Assembly: GCA_030584085.1 (NCBI GenBank)
Contig: CP129490.1
Span: forward strand, 1,335,511 to 1,399,510
Direction: 5' to 3'
Origin: Melioribacteraceae bacterium
Lineage (GTDB): Bacteria > Bacteroidota > Ignavibacteria > Ignavibacteriales > Melioribacteraceae
DNA length: 64,000 nucleotides
Part shown: positions 28,117 to 37,081 of the stretch, one piece after another
Layout of the letters: the number at the start of each line of letters is the position of its first letter
How positions within the stretch are numbered: position 1 is the first letter of the stretch
Position numbers and translations under genes: made by a program
The notes under the pieces: generated by a model
What the model was told of the DNA's origin: nothing
The model's database searches: none
What the model saw: the letters and a program-made list of their open reading frames with translations, nothing else

Positions 28117-29958
28117 ATGTCGAAGAATACTAAAACTAAGAAATGGTTCTATCTCGTATTAATCGCTATACCTATTATATTTTTTATTCTTCTTGAATTA
28201 TTTTTGAGAATTTTTGAATACGGTGAAGATTATTCCACTTTTGTTGTTATCGAAGAAATATCATCGAATCAATATTTTTTCAACCCAAAATTTCCGGAAA
28301 AATATTTTACGAATTCTGAAACAATTCCTTCAGTAATCCCTGATCCTTTTGATAAAGAAAAGGCAGAAAACACAATTCGGATATTTGCATTTGGAGGAAG
28401 TACAACAGCAGGTTATCCTTATTCACCTAATGCATCATTCCCGCGGATCATAAAAAATAAGTTAGAAATGTTTTATCCTACACATAAGATTGAGGTTATA
28501 AATCTTGGTGTCTCAGCGGTCAACACATATTTTATAAAAGATATTTTACCGGATGTTTTATCGCATAAACCCGATTTGCTGCTGTTCTATTCTGGTCACA
28601 ATGAATTTTACGGTGCACTTGGTCCGGCTTCAACTGAATATATTTCCGGGAATACTTTTATAATTAATCTCACACTCACCTTTAGAGAAACAAAAATTTA
28701 TCAGCTACTAAGGAATATAATCAGTTCAGTAAGCGTATCAATTATTTCCGAAAAGAATATTTCTCGGAATACTTTAATGGAATCAATGATAAATGAGCAA
28801 GAAGTATCTCTTGATTCTGAAATTTATAAAAAGGGAATTGAGCAATACAGAAATAATTTATCCGAGATATTGAATAAATGTATTGATAATAATGTGCCGG
28901 TTATAATTGGAAATCTTGTATCTAATCTTAAACAAAAACCGTTAGGTAGAAAATCTAGCCTGGCATATCAATATTACGAAACGGCTGAAAAATATTTGTT
29001 AGATGGTGATTCTATACTAGCTAGAGAAGAATTTATTAAAGCAAAAGATAATGATCTGATTAAATTCAGAGCAACCGAGGATTTTAATCTTATAATAGAT
29101 GACTTATCCGACGAGTTAAATTTTAAAGTGGTTAATTTGCAAAATGGATTTTACAAGAAAAGCAGCAATTCAATTATTGGTTATGAGTTAATGATTGATC
29201 ATCTTCATCCGAATCTAACCGGATATAATTTAATGGCGGATATATTCTATGCAGAAGTTGATGAACAATTGAAAAAAAAATTCAGGAAAGAGTTGAAAGT
29301 TAATCCGGATGCTGTCAATAAATATTTAGAGGATAATTTCCCATTTACAAGATATGATTCAACACTTGCTGATATAAAAATTCAATTGTTACTTAACAGT
29401 TTTCCTTTTACGAATGCTGAATATAAGTTAAGTAGTTACAAGTTGAATAATTTTGCTGATTCAACAGCAATGTTAACAATTCAAGGAGAACTTGGATGGG
29501 CTGCTGCTCATCTAAAACTTTTTGATTTTTATTTTGAAGAAGACCAATATGAAAAGGCGATAAAAGAAATATTTTCTTTAATGGAAGATAGACCATTTTA
29601 TAAATCAGCATTGCAGTATGCAATTCCCAAAATTATTAAAGCCGGTTATGTGAGAGACGCAAAACATATTTTAGTAAGAAATCACAAACGATATCCGGAT
29701 GGATTCACATCAAAAAATCTTGGTGTAATAAATCTTAATGAAGGTAATAATAATCTCGCAAATGCTTTGTTAAATGAGGCAGTAAAATTCAATAATAGAG
29801 ATGCTGAAGCTTATTTTCATTTATCTAGGTCATATTTTTTCATGAATGATTTGGAGAGCGCCGTAAGTGCTATTGAGAAATGTTTATTACTTAATCCTGA
29901 TTACAAAGGTGCAGAAGAAATTCACAATAGATTAATCAAAATGAAAAAAAGTAACTAG
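28117..29958 (+). CDS. Membrane-anchored SGNH/GDSL hydrolase with C-terminal TPR region
   Basis: 613 residues. An N-terminal membrane anchor (WFYLVLIAIPIIFFILLEL) is followed by an SGNH hydrolase: block I FAFGGSTTAG (nucleophile Ser), block II INLGVSAVNT (Gly), block III SGHNEFYG (Asn), block V DHLHPNLTGYNLMA (Asp and His). About 420-613 holds TPR-like helices (NNLANALLNEAVKFNNRDAEAYFHLSRSYF). The family includes carbohydrate acetyl-esterases and other esterases. Twelve bp after the GH5 gene, a role in removing acetyl groups from glycans is plausible but unproven. Confidence 0.85.
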   Translation: MSKNTKTKKWFYLVLIAIPIIFFILLELFLRIFEYGEDYSTFVVIEEISSNQYFFNPKFPEKYFTNSETIPSVIPDPFDKEKAENTIRIFAFGGSTTAGYPYSPNASFPRIIKNKLEMFYPTHKIEVINLGVSAVNTYFIKDILPDVLSHKPDLLLFYSGHNEFYGALGPASTEYISGNTFIINLTLTFRETKIYQLLRNIISSVSVSIISEKNISRNTLMESMINEQEVSLDSEIYKKGIEQYRNNLSEILNKCIDNNVPVIIGNLVSNLKQKPLGRKSSLAYQYYETAEKYLLDGDSILAREEFIKAKDNDLIKFRATEDFNLIIDDLSDELNFKVVNLQNGFYKKSSNSIIGYELMIDHLHPNLTGYNLMADIFYAEVDEQLKKKFRKELKVNPDAVNKYLEDNFPFTRYDSTLADIKIQLLLNSFPFTNAEYKLSSYKLNNFADSTAMLTIQGELGWAAAHLKLFDFYFEEDQYEKAIKEIFSLMEDRPFYKSALQYAIPKIIKAGYVRDAKHILVRNHKRYPDGFTSKNLGVINLNEGNNNLANALLNEAVKFNNRDAEAYFHLSRSYFFMNDLESAVSAIEKCLLLNPDYKGAEEIHNRLIKMKKSN

Positions 29959-29966
29959 TATAAAAA

Positions 29967-29988
29967 GAGATTAGTGGTCTAATTTCTT
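29967..29988 (+). terminator. Weak hairpin after SGNH gene
   Basis: GAGATTAG (29967-29974) pairs with CTAATTTC (29979-29986), with one G-U pair, around a TGGT loop, followed by TTATT. It is a possible end for the GH5-SGNH transcript. The stem is AU-rich and there is no long U tract. Confidence 0.35.
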
Positions 29989-30008
29989 ATTAAAATAATA
30001 ACTTCGTT

Positions 30009-30025
30009 CTTATCAAATTGATAAT
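30009..30025 (+). promoter_or_regulatory. Palindromic operator copy 3 (before sodium symporter)
   Basis: CTTATCAAATTGATAAT: arms TTATCA/TGATAA around AAT. The centre (30017) is 69 bp before the GG of the -24-like element at 30086, matching the 70 bp seen at copy 2. It lies 109 bp before the symporter start. Confidence 0.65.
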
Positions 30026-30084
30026 CAGATTAAATTCCTTCAATTAAAATCCTCCAAATTACAGCAAATCAATCAAAATACCTT

Positions 30085-30100
30085 TGGCACCGTTTATGTA
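30085..30100 (+). promoter_or_regulatory. Candidate sigma-54-like promoter of symporter/receptor operon
   Basis: TGGCAC at 30085-30090 is a perfect -24 box. GT follows after GG-N10 (30098-30099), where GC is usual. The downstream bases GTATTA match the GH5 promoter candidate. Predicted start of transcription is near 30110, about 25 nt before the TTG start codon. Confidence 0.5.
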
Positions 30101-30134
30101 TTATAATTAATAACCAAACCCCATGGTATTATAA

Positions 30135-31685
30135 TTGATTGAAAACATCAGTTTTATAGACAATATTGTAATCATTATTTACTTCGGAATTGTTCTTCTG
30201 ATCGGTATCTATCATCAACGATCTAAGATCAAAAATTCCGAAGATTACTTTCTTGCCGGAAGGAAAATGGGGTGGATAGCAGTTGGGACATCTCTCTTTG
30301 CCACAAACATTTCATCAGAACATTTGATTGGTTTAGCCGGTACCGGATCTACACGCGGACTTTCGGTCGGTCAGTTTGAGTGGCTGGCTGTTTTTATTTT
30401 AATAATTCTCGGCTATGTTTTTGCCCCTATATTTTTACGTTCAAAAGTTTTTACCGTTCCGGAATTTTTCGGACAAAGATTTGACCAGCGAAGCAGAACA
30501 TATTTAGCTGCAATTTCTGTCACTGCTTATTTCTTCACAAAAATTGCGGTTACATTACTCGCGGCAAGCTATTTACTTAAATTGGTGCTAGGTTGGGATA
30601 TGTTTGCATCCACGGTTTTAATTGTTCTGCTCACTGGTCTCTATACTATTGTCGGCGGTTTGCACAGTGTTATCAAAACACAGTTATTCCAAGCCGGGCT
30701 TTTAATCTTCGGCGCATTTCTACTTGTTTACTATGGTATTTCTCAAATAGGTGGTTTTTCAGCATTGACCGAGCAGCTCCCCAATGATTATTTTACACTC
30801 TTTAAACCCATTGATGATCCGGATTTCCCTTGGACAGGTATTATTTTTGGCGCACCGATTCTTGCTATTTGGTATTGGTGTACCGACCAGTACATTGTTC
30901 AAAGAATCCTAAGTGCAAAAGGAATTGAACACGCACGTAAGGGAACATTATTAGCAGGTTTTTTAAAAATTTTCCCAATTTTTCTTTTCATTCTTCCAGG
31001 TATGATAGCTGTAGTCTTATTTCCCGGTATCTCCGGTAATGAAGCCTACACTTATTTGTTGACCGGAAATCTTCTACCGGTTGGAATTAAAGGAATAGTA
31101 ATTTCAGGTTTATTCGCAGCGTTGATGTCATCTCTTTCGAGCGCATTTAACAGCTCAGCCACATTGATAGCAAATGATTTTTATAAACCACGTAAACCTG
31201 AGATGAAAGACGAAGAGTTTGTCTTGGTTGGAAGGCTAGCAACAACGATAATAGTAATTCTAACTATCTGTTTAATTCCGCTTCTTAAGATGATGAGCAC
31301 GGACATTTATCTTTATCTTCAAACTTTACAGGCATACATAAGTCCGCCTATTGCAAGTGTATTCTTGATCGGAATTTTCTGGCGAAAGGTTACCGCATCT
31401 GCCGCAATAATTGCTTTAATAACTGGTGGATTTCTTGGATTCATTAAAATCTTATTGAGTATAGTAAATCCAAGCTTAATAGGGGATTTAGGTTTATTGA
31501 CTGCATATTCCGAAATAAACTACCTTCATTTTGCAACTATGCTTTTTGTTGTTACCTCGGTTGTGCTTGTTATAGCTAGTCTGGTAAAAACACAAAGCAT
31601 TCAAGAAGGAATAAAAACAGGTGAATTTGTTTTTCGTAAAAATGATTTAGCAACAAGTTGGACAAGAGCAAAAATAAAAAATTAA
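30135..31685 (+). CDS. Sodium/solute symporter (SSS family, SGLT-like)
   Basis: 516 residues, about 13-14 membrane helices. The TTG start at 30135 is used because a stop codon (30132-30134) closes the frame just upstream, and the N-terminus then aligns with the other symporter of this window (YFLAGRKMGW versus YFLAGKSLTWW). SGLT-like landmarks are SEDYFLAGR, FATNISSEHLIGLAGTGS, WYWCTDQYIVQRIL and SSLSSAFNSSATLIANDFY. It would import glucose or a short oligosaccharide with Na+. It is the first gene of a unit running through the glycan-binding protein. No good ribosome-binding site is visible. Confidence 0.93.
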   Translation: MIENISFIDNIVIIIYFGIVLLIGIYHQRSKIKNSEDYFLAGRKMGWIAVGTSLFATNISSEHLIGLAGTGSTRGLSVGQFEWLAVFILIILGYVFAPIFLRSKVFTVPEFFGQRFDQRSRTYLAAISVTAYFFTKIAVTLLAASYLLKLVLGWDMFASTVLIVLLTGLYTIVGGLHSVIKTQLFQAGLLIFGAFLLVYYGISQIGGFSALTEQLPNDYFTLFKPIDDPDFPWTGIIFGAPILAIWYWCTDQYIVQRILSAKGIEHARKGTLLAGFLKIFPIFLFILPGMIAVVLFPGISGNEAYTYLLTGNLLPVGIKGIVISGLFAALMSSLSSAFNSSATLIANDFYKPRKPEMKDEEFVLVGRLATTIIVILTICLIPLLKMMSTDIYLYLQTLQAYISPPIASVFLIGIFWRKVTASAAIIALITGGFLGFIKILLSIVNPSLIGDLGLLTAYSEINYLHFATMLFVVTSVVLVIASLVKTQSIQEGIKTGEFVFRKNDLATSWTRAKIKN

Positions 31686-31750
31686 ACTGGAGTAAATGAT
31701 TTAATGTACTTCATATTCAAAACAAACATCAATAAAGGGAGGAATTCCTT

Positions 31751-34303
31751 ATGAAGCGATTCTTACTTATTTGCCTTATTCTTTTTACTGGGGCAATCTT
31801 TGCACAAGAGGAGATCATCAATGATTTTGATGAAGCTCCTGATTCAAATTATTGGGCATTCTATCAAAACGATAATGCCGATTCAAACGTCAGCTACATG
31901 AATTTTGAATTCGTGAACGATAATGTTCATGATGGTGCGGCTGCAATGCAAGTAACATACAGTGCTCACAATGCCGAAACCTGGGGCGGTTTCGTGAAAC
32001 TTGAACACTGGTATTATGCTGACTCAAACGGTACATATGACTGGTCAGCGTATGATACTCTATCAATATGGTATAATAACACTATACCGGCTTCTGAGTC
32101 AGGTAGAGTCCATTTTAGACTAAATCTTCACGATGTCAGCGATGCAACTACCGGTAACAAAACCTATGATGTAGGTGATGTAGAATACTGGTATTCGTTC
32201 AATTTCATCTTGGATGATGCACCGGGCTGGCACGAATTAAAATTCGTACTTGCAGGTGTTCAAGATACAGATCAATCCGGTGACGACAAATTTCACTTGA
32301 CCGGCTGGTCTGGTATTGCAGGTAACGCTACATTAGATTTAGATAAAATAAAAGGCTTCTCTTTTGAAATCTCTATTAATGGTTCCGGCGACGGTGATGC
32401 TGTAAACGGACAGATCGTTTTCGATAAGATGACATTAAAGAGCCCTTCTGCAAATCCATTAGTTTTATTCAACGGCGCAGCAGTTCCTGGAGGTGTTACT
32501 TTAGGAACAGGTGGTTGGAGTGATCACGGAGTAGAAGTTACTAGCGAAGAAGCTTATACCCCCGGTACTAAATCAATCAAATGGACGCTTGGAAGTGATT
32601 GGTCAGTTTGGGATGGCGTAAACTGGACTTTAAGTAAAATTAAAAACTTAGCTTTTAGATGGGGTGTCGATTCTCTGAAATTTAAAATTAAAACTGATGC
32701 CGGTATTGGTCCTCTTAAACTTGTTATTCTTGATGACGATACAGACGGTGACGGTCCGGATTTAATGTTTGAAGCTGGATATATGATCGAAGAATCAATG
32801 CTTAATTATGATGGCACTTGGAAGGTAGTATCAATTCCTCTTAGAGATTTCAGCAGATTTGACGGTGGCTGGAATGGAAGCGGAACAACTCCTGGTGAAA
32901 TGGATTCTTCAAGAGTTAAGCAAGTTAAATTATTAATGGCTAGTGCAGCTGGCGCAGGGTACACTGTTTATCTTGATGATGTTTGGACAGGTGATCCAGA
33001 ATTTGACGTAATTGCTCCTGATGCTCCAGGTCTTGTTAACGTTGCTGCCGGTGATTATGTTAACTTAATTACATGGACAGATGTTCCCGGTGAATCAAAT
33101 GAATCTTACAATATCTTTTATAGTTTTAATCCAATCACAGATTTAACAAAGCTTGATGTAGAAGTTGTTGCTATTGGAGTTGGAGAAAATGAACAATTAG
33201 CTACTCACGTGTTGAGAGCTCCACTTACAGATCAAGATGTAACATTTTATTATGCCGTTACTTGTGTAGATGCTTCAGGAAATGAAAGCGTAATTGCAGC
33301 ATCCGATCCTGCTACTCTAACCAATACAGCAAAAGGTGTTGCAGTAATTAATAATGGTGCCCCGGCTAATTTTGTAGCTGACGGTAATCTTGGTGAGTGG
33401 GCTAATATCATGCCTTTCAGAATGTTCCCATCGGATGGAAGTGGTACAGTTGTAACAAATCAAGTGATTGACGGCGATGAAGATCTTTCAGTTAATGCTT
33501 ATTTAGCTGCAGACGCTGAATACCTTTATTTTGCATTCGATATTACCGACGATGTAAACTCTATTGATACAACAATTGCAACTTATTTGACTGATGGTGC
33601 AGATCTATTTATCGGTTTATACAATTGGCATGGACTTTCACACGTTGCCCATCAACGCGGTATTGAGCCTGATTATCAATTCAGATTTGTATCAAATGCT
33701 ATCATAGCAGCTAACATTGGCGATGCTGTGATTAAACGTCCCGGTGAAGACTATGTATTTATGGAAAGATTCCCATCAGGTTACTTTATTGAAGGTAGAA
33801 TGTCATTTGAAGAAATTAGTCAACTAGCTAACCCGGATGATATTTTATACACTCCTGATTTAGGTCATAGAATTAAAATTGACTATTCGTTAAATGATGC
33901 CGATGCAACCGGCCAACGAGAAGGTATCATGACATTATCTCCAAACAATGAAGATCAATCTTGGAATAATGTTAGCCGTTGGACTTATACTTGGATTGGT
34001 AATTCAATGATTTCCGATGTTGAAGATGATGAACTAGCTTTATCATTTGAATTATCTCAAAATTATCCAAACCCATTTAACCCAACAACTACAATTAACT
34101 ATACTGTTCCTACTAATGAATTAGTTACATTGAAAGTGTTCAACATATTGGGTCAAGAAGTAAAAACATTAGTAAACAAAGTACAAAATGCAGGTCATCA
34201 CACAGTATCATTTGATGCTAGCACATTAGCAAGTGGTGTATATATTTACAGATTATCATCCGGTAATTTTGTAAATACTAAAAAGATGATGTTAATTAAA
34301 TAA
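31751..34303 (+). CDS. Multi-module secreted glycan-binding protein with T9SS sorting domain
   Basis: 850 residues with a signal peptide (FLLICLILFTGAIFAQ). No catalytic domain was recognised. Residues 20-230 and 235-425 look like two CBM11/galactose-binding-like beta-sandwiches. About 430-530 is fibronectin-III-like. About 540-740 resembles CBM9/DOMON-type modules (VADGNLGEWANIMPF, YLYFAFDITDDVNS, DGADLFIGLYN). The C-terminus is a T9SS sorting domain (LSQNYPNPFNPTTTINYTVP). It is probably displayed on the cell surface to hold beta-glucan. GGGAGG gives a strong ribosome-binding site, and it forms part of a palindrome AGGAATTCCT ending 1 bp before the ATG. A strong terminator follows. Confidence 0.83.
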   Translation: MKRFLLICLILFTGAIFAQEEIINDFDEAPDSNYWAFYQNDNADSNVSYMNFEFVNDNVHDGAAAMQVTYSAHNAETWGGFVKLEHWYYADSNGTYDWSAYDTLSIWYNNTIPASESGRVHFRLNLHDVSDATTGNKTYDVGDVEYWYSFNFILDDAPGWHELKFVLAGVQDTDQSGDDKFHLTGWSGIAGNATLDLDKIKGFSFEISINGSGDGDAVNGQIVFDKMTLKSPSANPLVLFNGAAVPGGVTLGTGGWSDHGVEVTSEEAYTPGTKSIKWTLGSDWSVWDGVNWTLSKIKNLAFRWGVDSLKFKIKTDAGIGPLKLVILDDDTDGDGPDLMFEAGYMIEESMLNYDGTWKVVSIPLRDFSRFDGGWNGSGTTPGEMDSSRVKQVKLLMASAAGAGYTVYLDDVWTGDPEFDVIAPDAPGLVNVAAGDYVNLITWTDVPGESNESYNIFYSFNPITDLTKLDVEVVAIGVGENEQLATHVLRAPLTDQDVTFYYAVTCVDASGNESVIAASDPATLTNTAKGVAVINNGAPANFVADGNLGEWANIMPFRMFPSDGSGTVVTNQVIDGDEDLSVNAYLAADAEYLYFAFDITDDVNSIDTTIATYLTDGADLFIGLYNWHGLSHVAHQRGIEPDYQFRFVSNAIIAANIGDAVIKRPGEDYVFMERFPSGYFIEGRMSFEEISQLANPDDILYTPDLGHRIKIDYSLNDADATGQREGIMTLSPNNEDQSWNNVSRWTYTWIGNSMISDVEDDELALSFELSQNYPNPFNPTTTINYTVPTNELVTLKVFNILGQEVKTLVNKVQNAGHHTVSFDASTLASGVYIYRLSSGNFVNTKKMMLIK

Positions 34304-34315
34304 GATATGCAGTTC

Positions 34316-34359
34316 GGCGGGGCTTTTGGTACCTCCCAAAATATGCCCCGCCTTTTCTT
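34316..34359 (+). terminator. Strong intrinsic terminator between glycan-binding protein and TonB receptor
   Basis: GGCGGGGC (34316-34323) pairs with GCCCCGCC (34345-34352). An inner stem TTTTGG/CCAAAA stacks on it, and TTTTCTT follows. It lies 12 bp after one stop codon and ends 24 bp before the next start, so it may set the ratio of the two proteins by partial read-through. Confidence 0.88.
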
Positions 34360-34382
34360 GAATGAAATTATGACTCAATTCA

Positions 34383-37052
34383 ATGAGGTTGAAATTGAAA
34401 CAAAAGAATAGAATTTTCGTGCAATTTATTTTTGCTTTGTTATTTATCGCCACAACATTTTATGCCGGACAAACTGGCAAAGTGGCCGGTAATGTTAAAG
34501 ACAGCGAAACAGGTGAACCGATAATTGGGGCAAACATTGTTTTAGAAGGAACATACTTTGGTGCGGCTGCCGATTTTGAAGGTTACTATTATATCAATAA
34601 TATCCCTCCCGGTAAATATACTGTTATTGTGAGTGCAATCGGTTACGGTAAAACGATCATCAATGAAGTTGTTGTAAGAATTGACCTTACCACAAGTCTT
34701 GATGTCAATTTGGTCCCCGAATCAATTCAATTGGGTGAAGATATTATTGTAACTGCAGAAAGACCTTTAATTACAAAAGATCTTACCTCTACTAAAGCTA
34801 CTGTCTCTTCAAGTGAAATTGCACTGTTGCCTGTTGATAATGTTAGCCAAGTTATCAATTTACAAGCAGGTGTTGTTGACGGTCACTTTAGAGGAGGACG
34901 ATCTAACGAGGTTGCTTACCTTGTCGACGGTATTCCAATTACTGATGTATTCAGCGGATCGAATTCGGTTCAGATCGAAAATTCATCCATTCGAGAACTT
35001 GAAGTAATTAGCGGAACATTTAATGCTGAATACGGACAAGCACTTTCCGGTGTCGTAAATATTGTTACCAAAGAAGGAAGTTCCAAATATGAAGGCAATG
35101 TAACTGCCTATGCAGGAACTTATCTTGCGGCTGATGATGGCGTTTATGAAAATTTGGATAATCTAAAGATCGATGGCGTTAAAGATCTTAATCTTTCACT
35201 AAGCGGCCCAACTCCATTGAGCAATCTATCCTTTTTTGTTACTGGAAGATACTTCAGAAATGATGGTTATTTTTATGGTAGAAGAGTTTATAATACTAGC
35301 GATTCAAATCCATTTCAACCTACCGGAGATAATTCATACGTTAAAATGAATTATGAATACCGAACTTCATTTAACGGTAAATTAACTTATTCGTTGCCGC
35401 AGTGGAAATTTAGTTATGGTTTATTCTGGGATGATTCGGAAAATAAATATTACTCTCATGAATACAAATGGACGCCCGATGGTATTAAAACACATTACGG
35501 TGAAGATATAATTCATAATCTCCAAATTTCTTTCTATCCATCTCAAAGCACTTTTTCGACTTTAAAATTATCAAACAACATATATAGATTTAACGGGTAT
35601 CTTTACGAAGATCCTTATGATCCTCGCTATGTTGATCCTTATCAAGGTACCCCTACTTCAGGTTATACCTTTAGACACGGTGGACAAGAATCCGATAGAT
35701 ATAATAGATCAACAAAAACTATGATCGGTCAATGGCATTTAGAATCTCAAGTCTCTAAAGAGCATAAAGTAAAAATTGGTGTTGAAGCACAAAGACATGA
35801 GATTTACAATCACTGGTCAACAATTTATAATTTAACTGAAGGACAAGTTGATGAAAACGGTGATCCGATATTTACATTGGGTTATCGTGATCCAGGTACA
35901 CCCGGTAATCAATCTTATTACAAAGAGCCATATCAAATAGCTGGATTTATACAAGATAAGATGGAATACGATATAATGATTATCAATGCCGGTATTCGAT
36001 TCGATTATTTCAACCCTAATACAACAATGCCGGCGGATTTTAGAAATCCATCGAGAATTAATCCAAATCCGAATTTTCCGGGTGCCGGACTAACAAGAGA
36101 AGTTGAAGCAAAATATCAAGTTAGCCCGCGTATCGGTGTTTCATTTCCTATCTCTGATCAAGGTGCAATTTATTTTTCATATGGTCACTTCTTCCAAATA
36201 CCAAATTTCGAAAATCTTTACAGAAATGACGAATATATAATTGACCAAGGACAATCGCTCAACACAATTACCGGCAATCCTGATCTTGACGCGCAAAAGA
36301 CAGTTAAATATGAATTAGGATTGCAGCAAGTTGTTTTCCCGAATGTTTCTCTTGATGTTACTGCTTATTATAGTGATATCAGAAATTTATTGGGAATGGA
36401 AATCGTTAATACCTATGAAGGATTTAAGTATGCGCGTTTTATTAATAAAGATTACGGCAACGTAAAAGGATTAATTTTAACACTTGATAGAAGATTTGCC
36501 GATTTCTTCAGTTTAACAATTGACTACACGTATCAAATAGCAGAAGGCAACTCATCCGATCCGTTTACTGTTTATAATAATAACCAATCAGATCCGCCTG
36601 TTGAACCCGAGAAAAAAGTTGTACCACTAAATTGGGATCAAAATTCAACTTTGAACATTCAAGCAACTATTGGACAACCCGGTGATTGGACAGTCGGTTT
36701 TATTGTGCAATACGGTTCCGGAATGCCTTATACCGAAGACATACAAATTTCCAACGGGGTTAGATTTGAAAACGGTGGTCGTAAACCGGCAACAATTAAT
36801 GTGGACTTAAAAGCGGATAAATTCTTCGATATTTTCGGAGTAAAGATGCATGCTTATTTACTTGTATTCAACTTATTCGATACACGTAACGAATATGGCG
36901 TTTATGCAACAACCGGTCGTGCGAATTCTGACTTAAATACAAAGTATGCCGGAGACATAAACGGATTGAATACTATCGATCAATTTGTGAATAACCCAAG
37001 TATGTATTCTGCACCAAGACAAGTGAGACTCGGATTGAGTTTTGGATTTTAA
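34383..37052 (+). CDS. TonB-dependent outer-membrane receptor with carboxypeptidase-regulatory-like N-domain
   Basis: 889 residues. Signal peptide (FIFALLFIATTFYA), then a CarboxypepD_reg-like domain (about 30-112, GKVAGNVKDSETGEPIIGAN and FEGYYYINNIPPGKYTV). The plug domain (about 125-235) has DNVSQVINLQAGVVDG, FRGGRSNEVAYLVDGIPI and YGQALSGVVNIVTKEG. A 22-strand-type barrel fills the rest, ending in LGLSFGF with a terminal Phe as expected for barrel insertion. It imports large ligands with energy from TonB. Layout resembles SusC, but no SusD gene is adjacent. Glycan oligomers are the likely substrate from context. Confidence 0.92.
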   Translation: MRLKLKQKNRIFVQFIFALLFIATTFYAGQTGKVAGNVKDSETGEPIIGANIVLEGTYFGAAADFEGYYYINNIPPGKYTVIVSAIGYGKTIINEVVVRIDLTTSLDVNLVPESIQLGEDIIVTAERPLITKDLTSTKATVSSSEIALLPVDNVSQVINLQAGVVDGHFRGGRSNEVAYLVDGIPITDVFSGSNSVQIENSSIRELEVISGTFNAEYGQALSGVVNIVTKEGSSKYEGNVTAYAGTYLAADDGVYENLDNLKIDGVKDLNLSLSGPTPLSNLSFFVTGRYFRNDGYFYGRRVYNTSDSNPFQPTGDNSYVKMNYEYRTSFNGKLTYSLPQWKFSYGLFWDDSENKYYSHEYKWTPDGIKTHYGEDIIHNLQISFYPSQSTFSTLKLSNNIYRFNGYLYEDPYDPRYVDPYQGTPTSGYTFRHGGQESDRYNRSTKTMIGQWHLESQVSKEHKVKIGVEAQRHEIYNHWSTIYNLTEGQVDENGDPIFTLGYRDPGTPGNQSYYKEPYQIAGFIQDKMEYDIMIINAGIRFDYFNPNTTMPADFRNPSRINPNPNFPGAGLTREVEAKYQVSPRIGVSFPISDQGAIYFSYGHFFQIPNFENLYRNDEYIIDQGQSLNTITGNPDLDAQKTVKYELGLQQVVFPNVSLDVTAYYSDIRNLLGMEIVNTYEGFKYARFINKDYGNVKGLILTLDRRFADFFSLTIDYTYQIAEGNSSDPFTVYNNNQSDPPVEPEKKVVPLNWDQNSTLNIQATIGQPGDWTVGFIVQYGSGMPYTEDIQISNGVRFENGGRKPATINVDLKADKFFDIFGVKMHAYLLVFNLFDTRNEYGVYATTGRANSDLNTKYAGDINGLNTIDQFVNNPSMYSAPRQVRLGLSFGF

Positions 37053-37081
37053 GTAGTAATATTCTCTAATGGAGGAAATTA

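Noticed and set aside
26084-29985. Shared 12-mer GTGGTCTAATTT at 26084 and 29974
   Set aside because: The second copy is part of a hairpin and lacks the GG-N10-GT spacing, so it does not act as a second promoter; similarity is probably chance.
30123-30134. ATG just upstream of the symporter as start codon
   Set aside because: It reads ATG GTA TTA TAA and stops before the gene.
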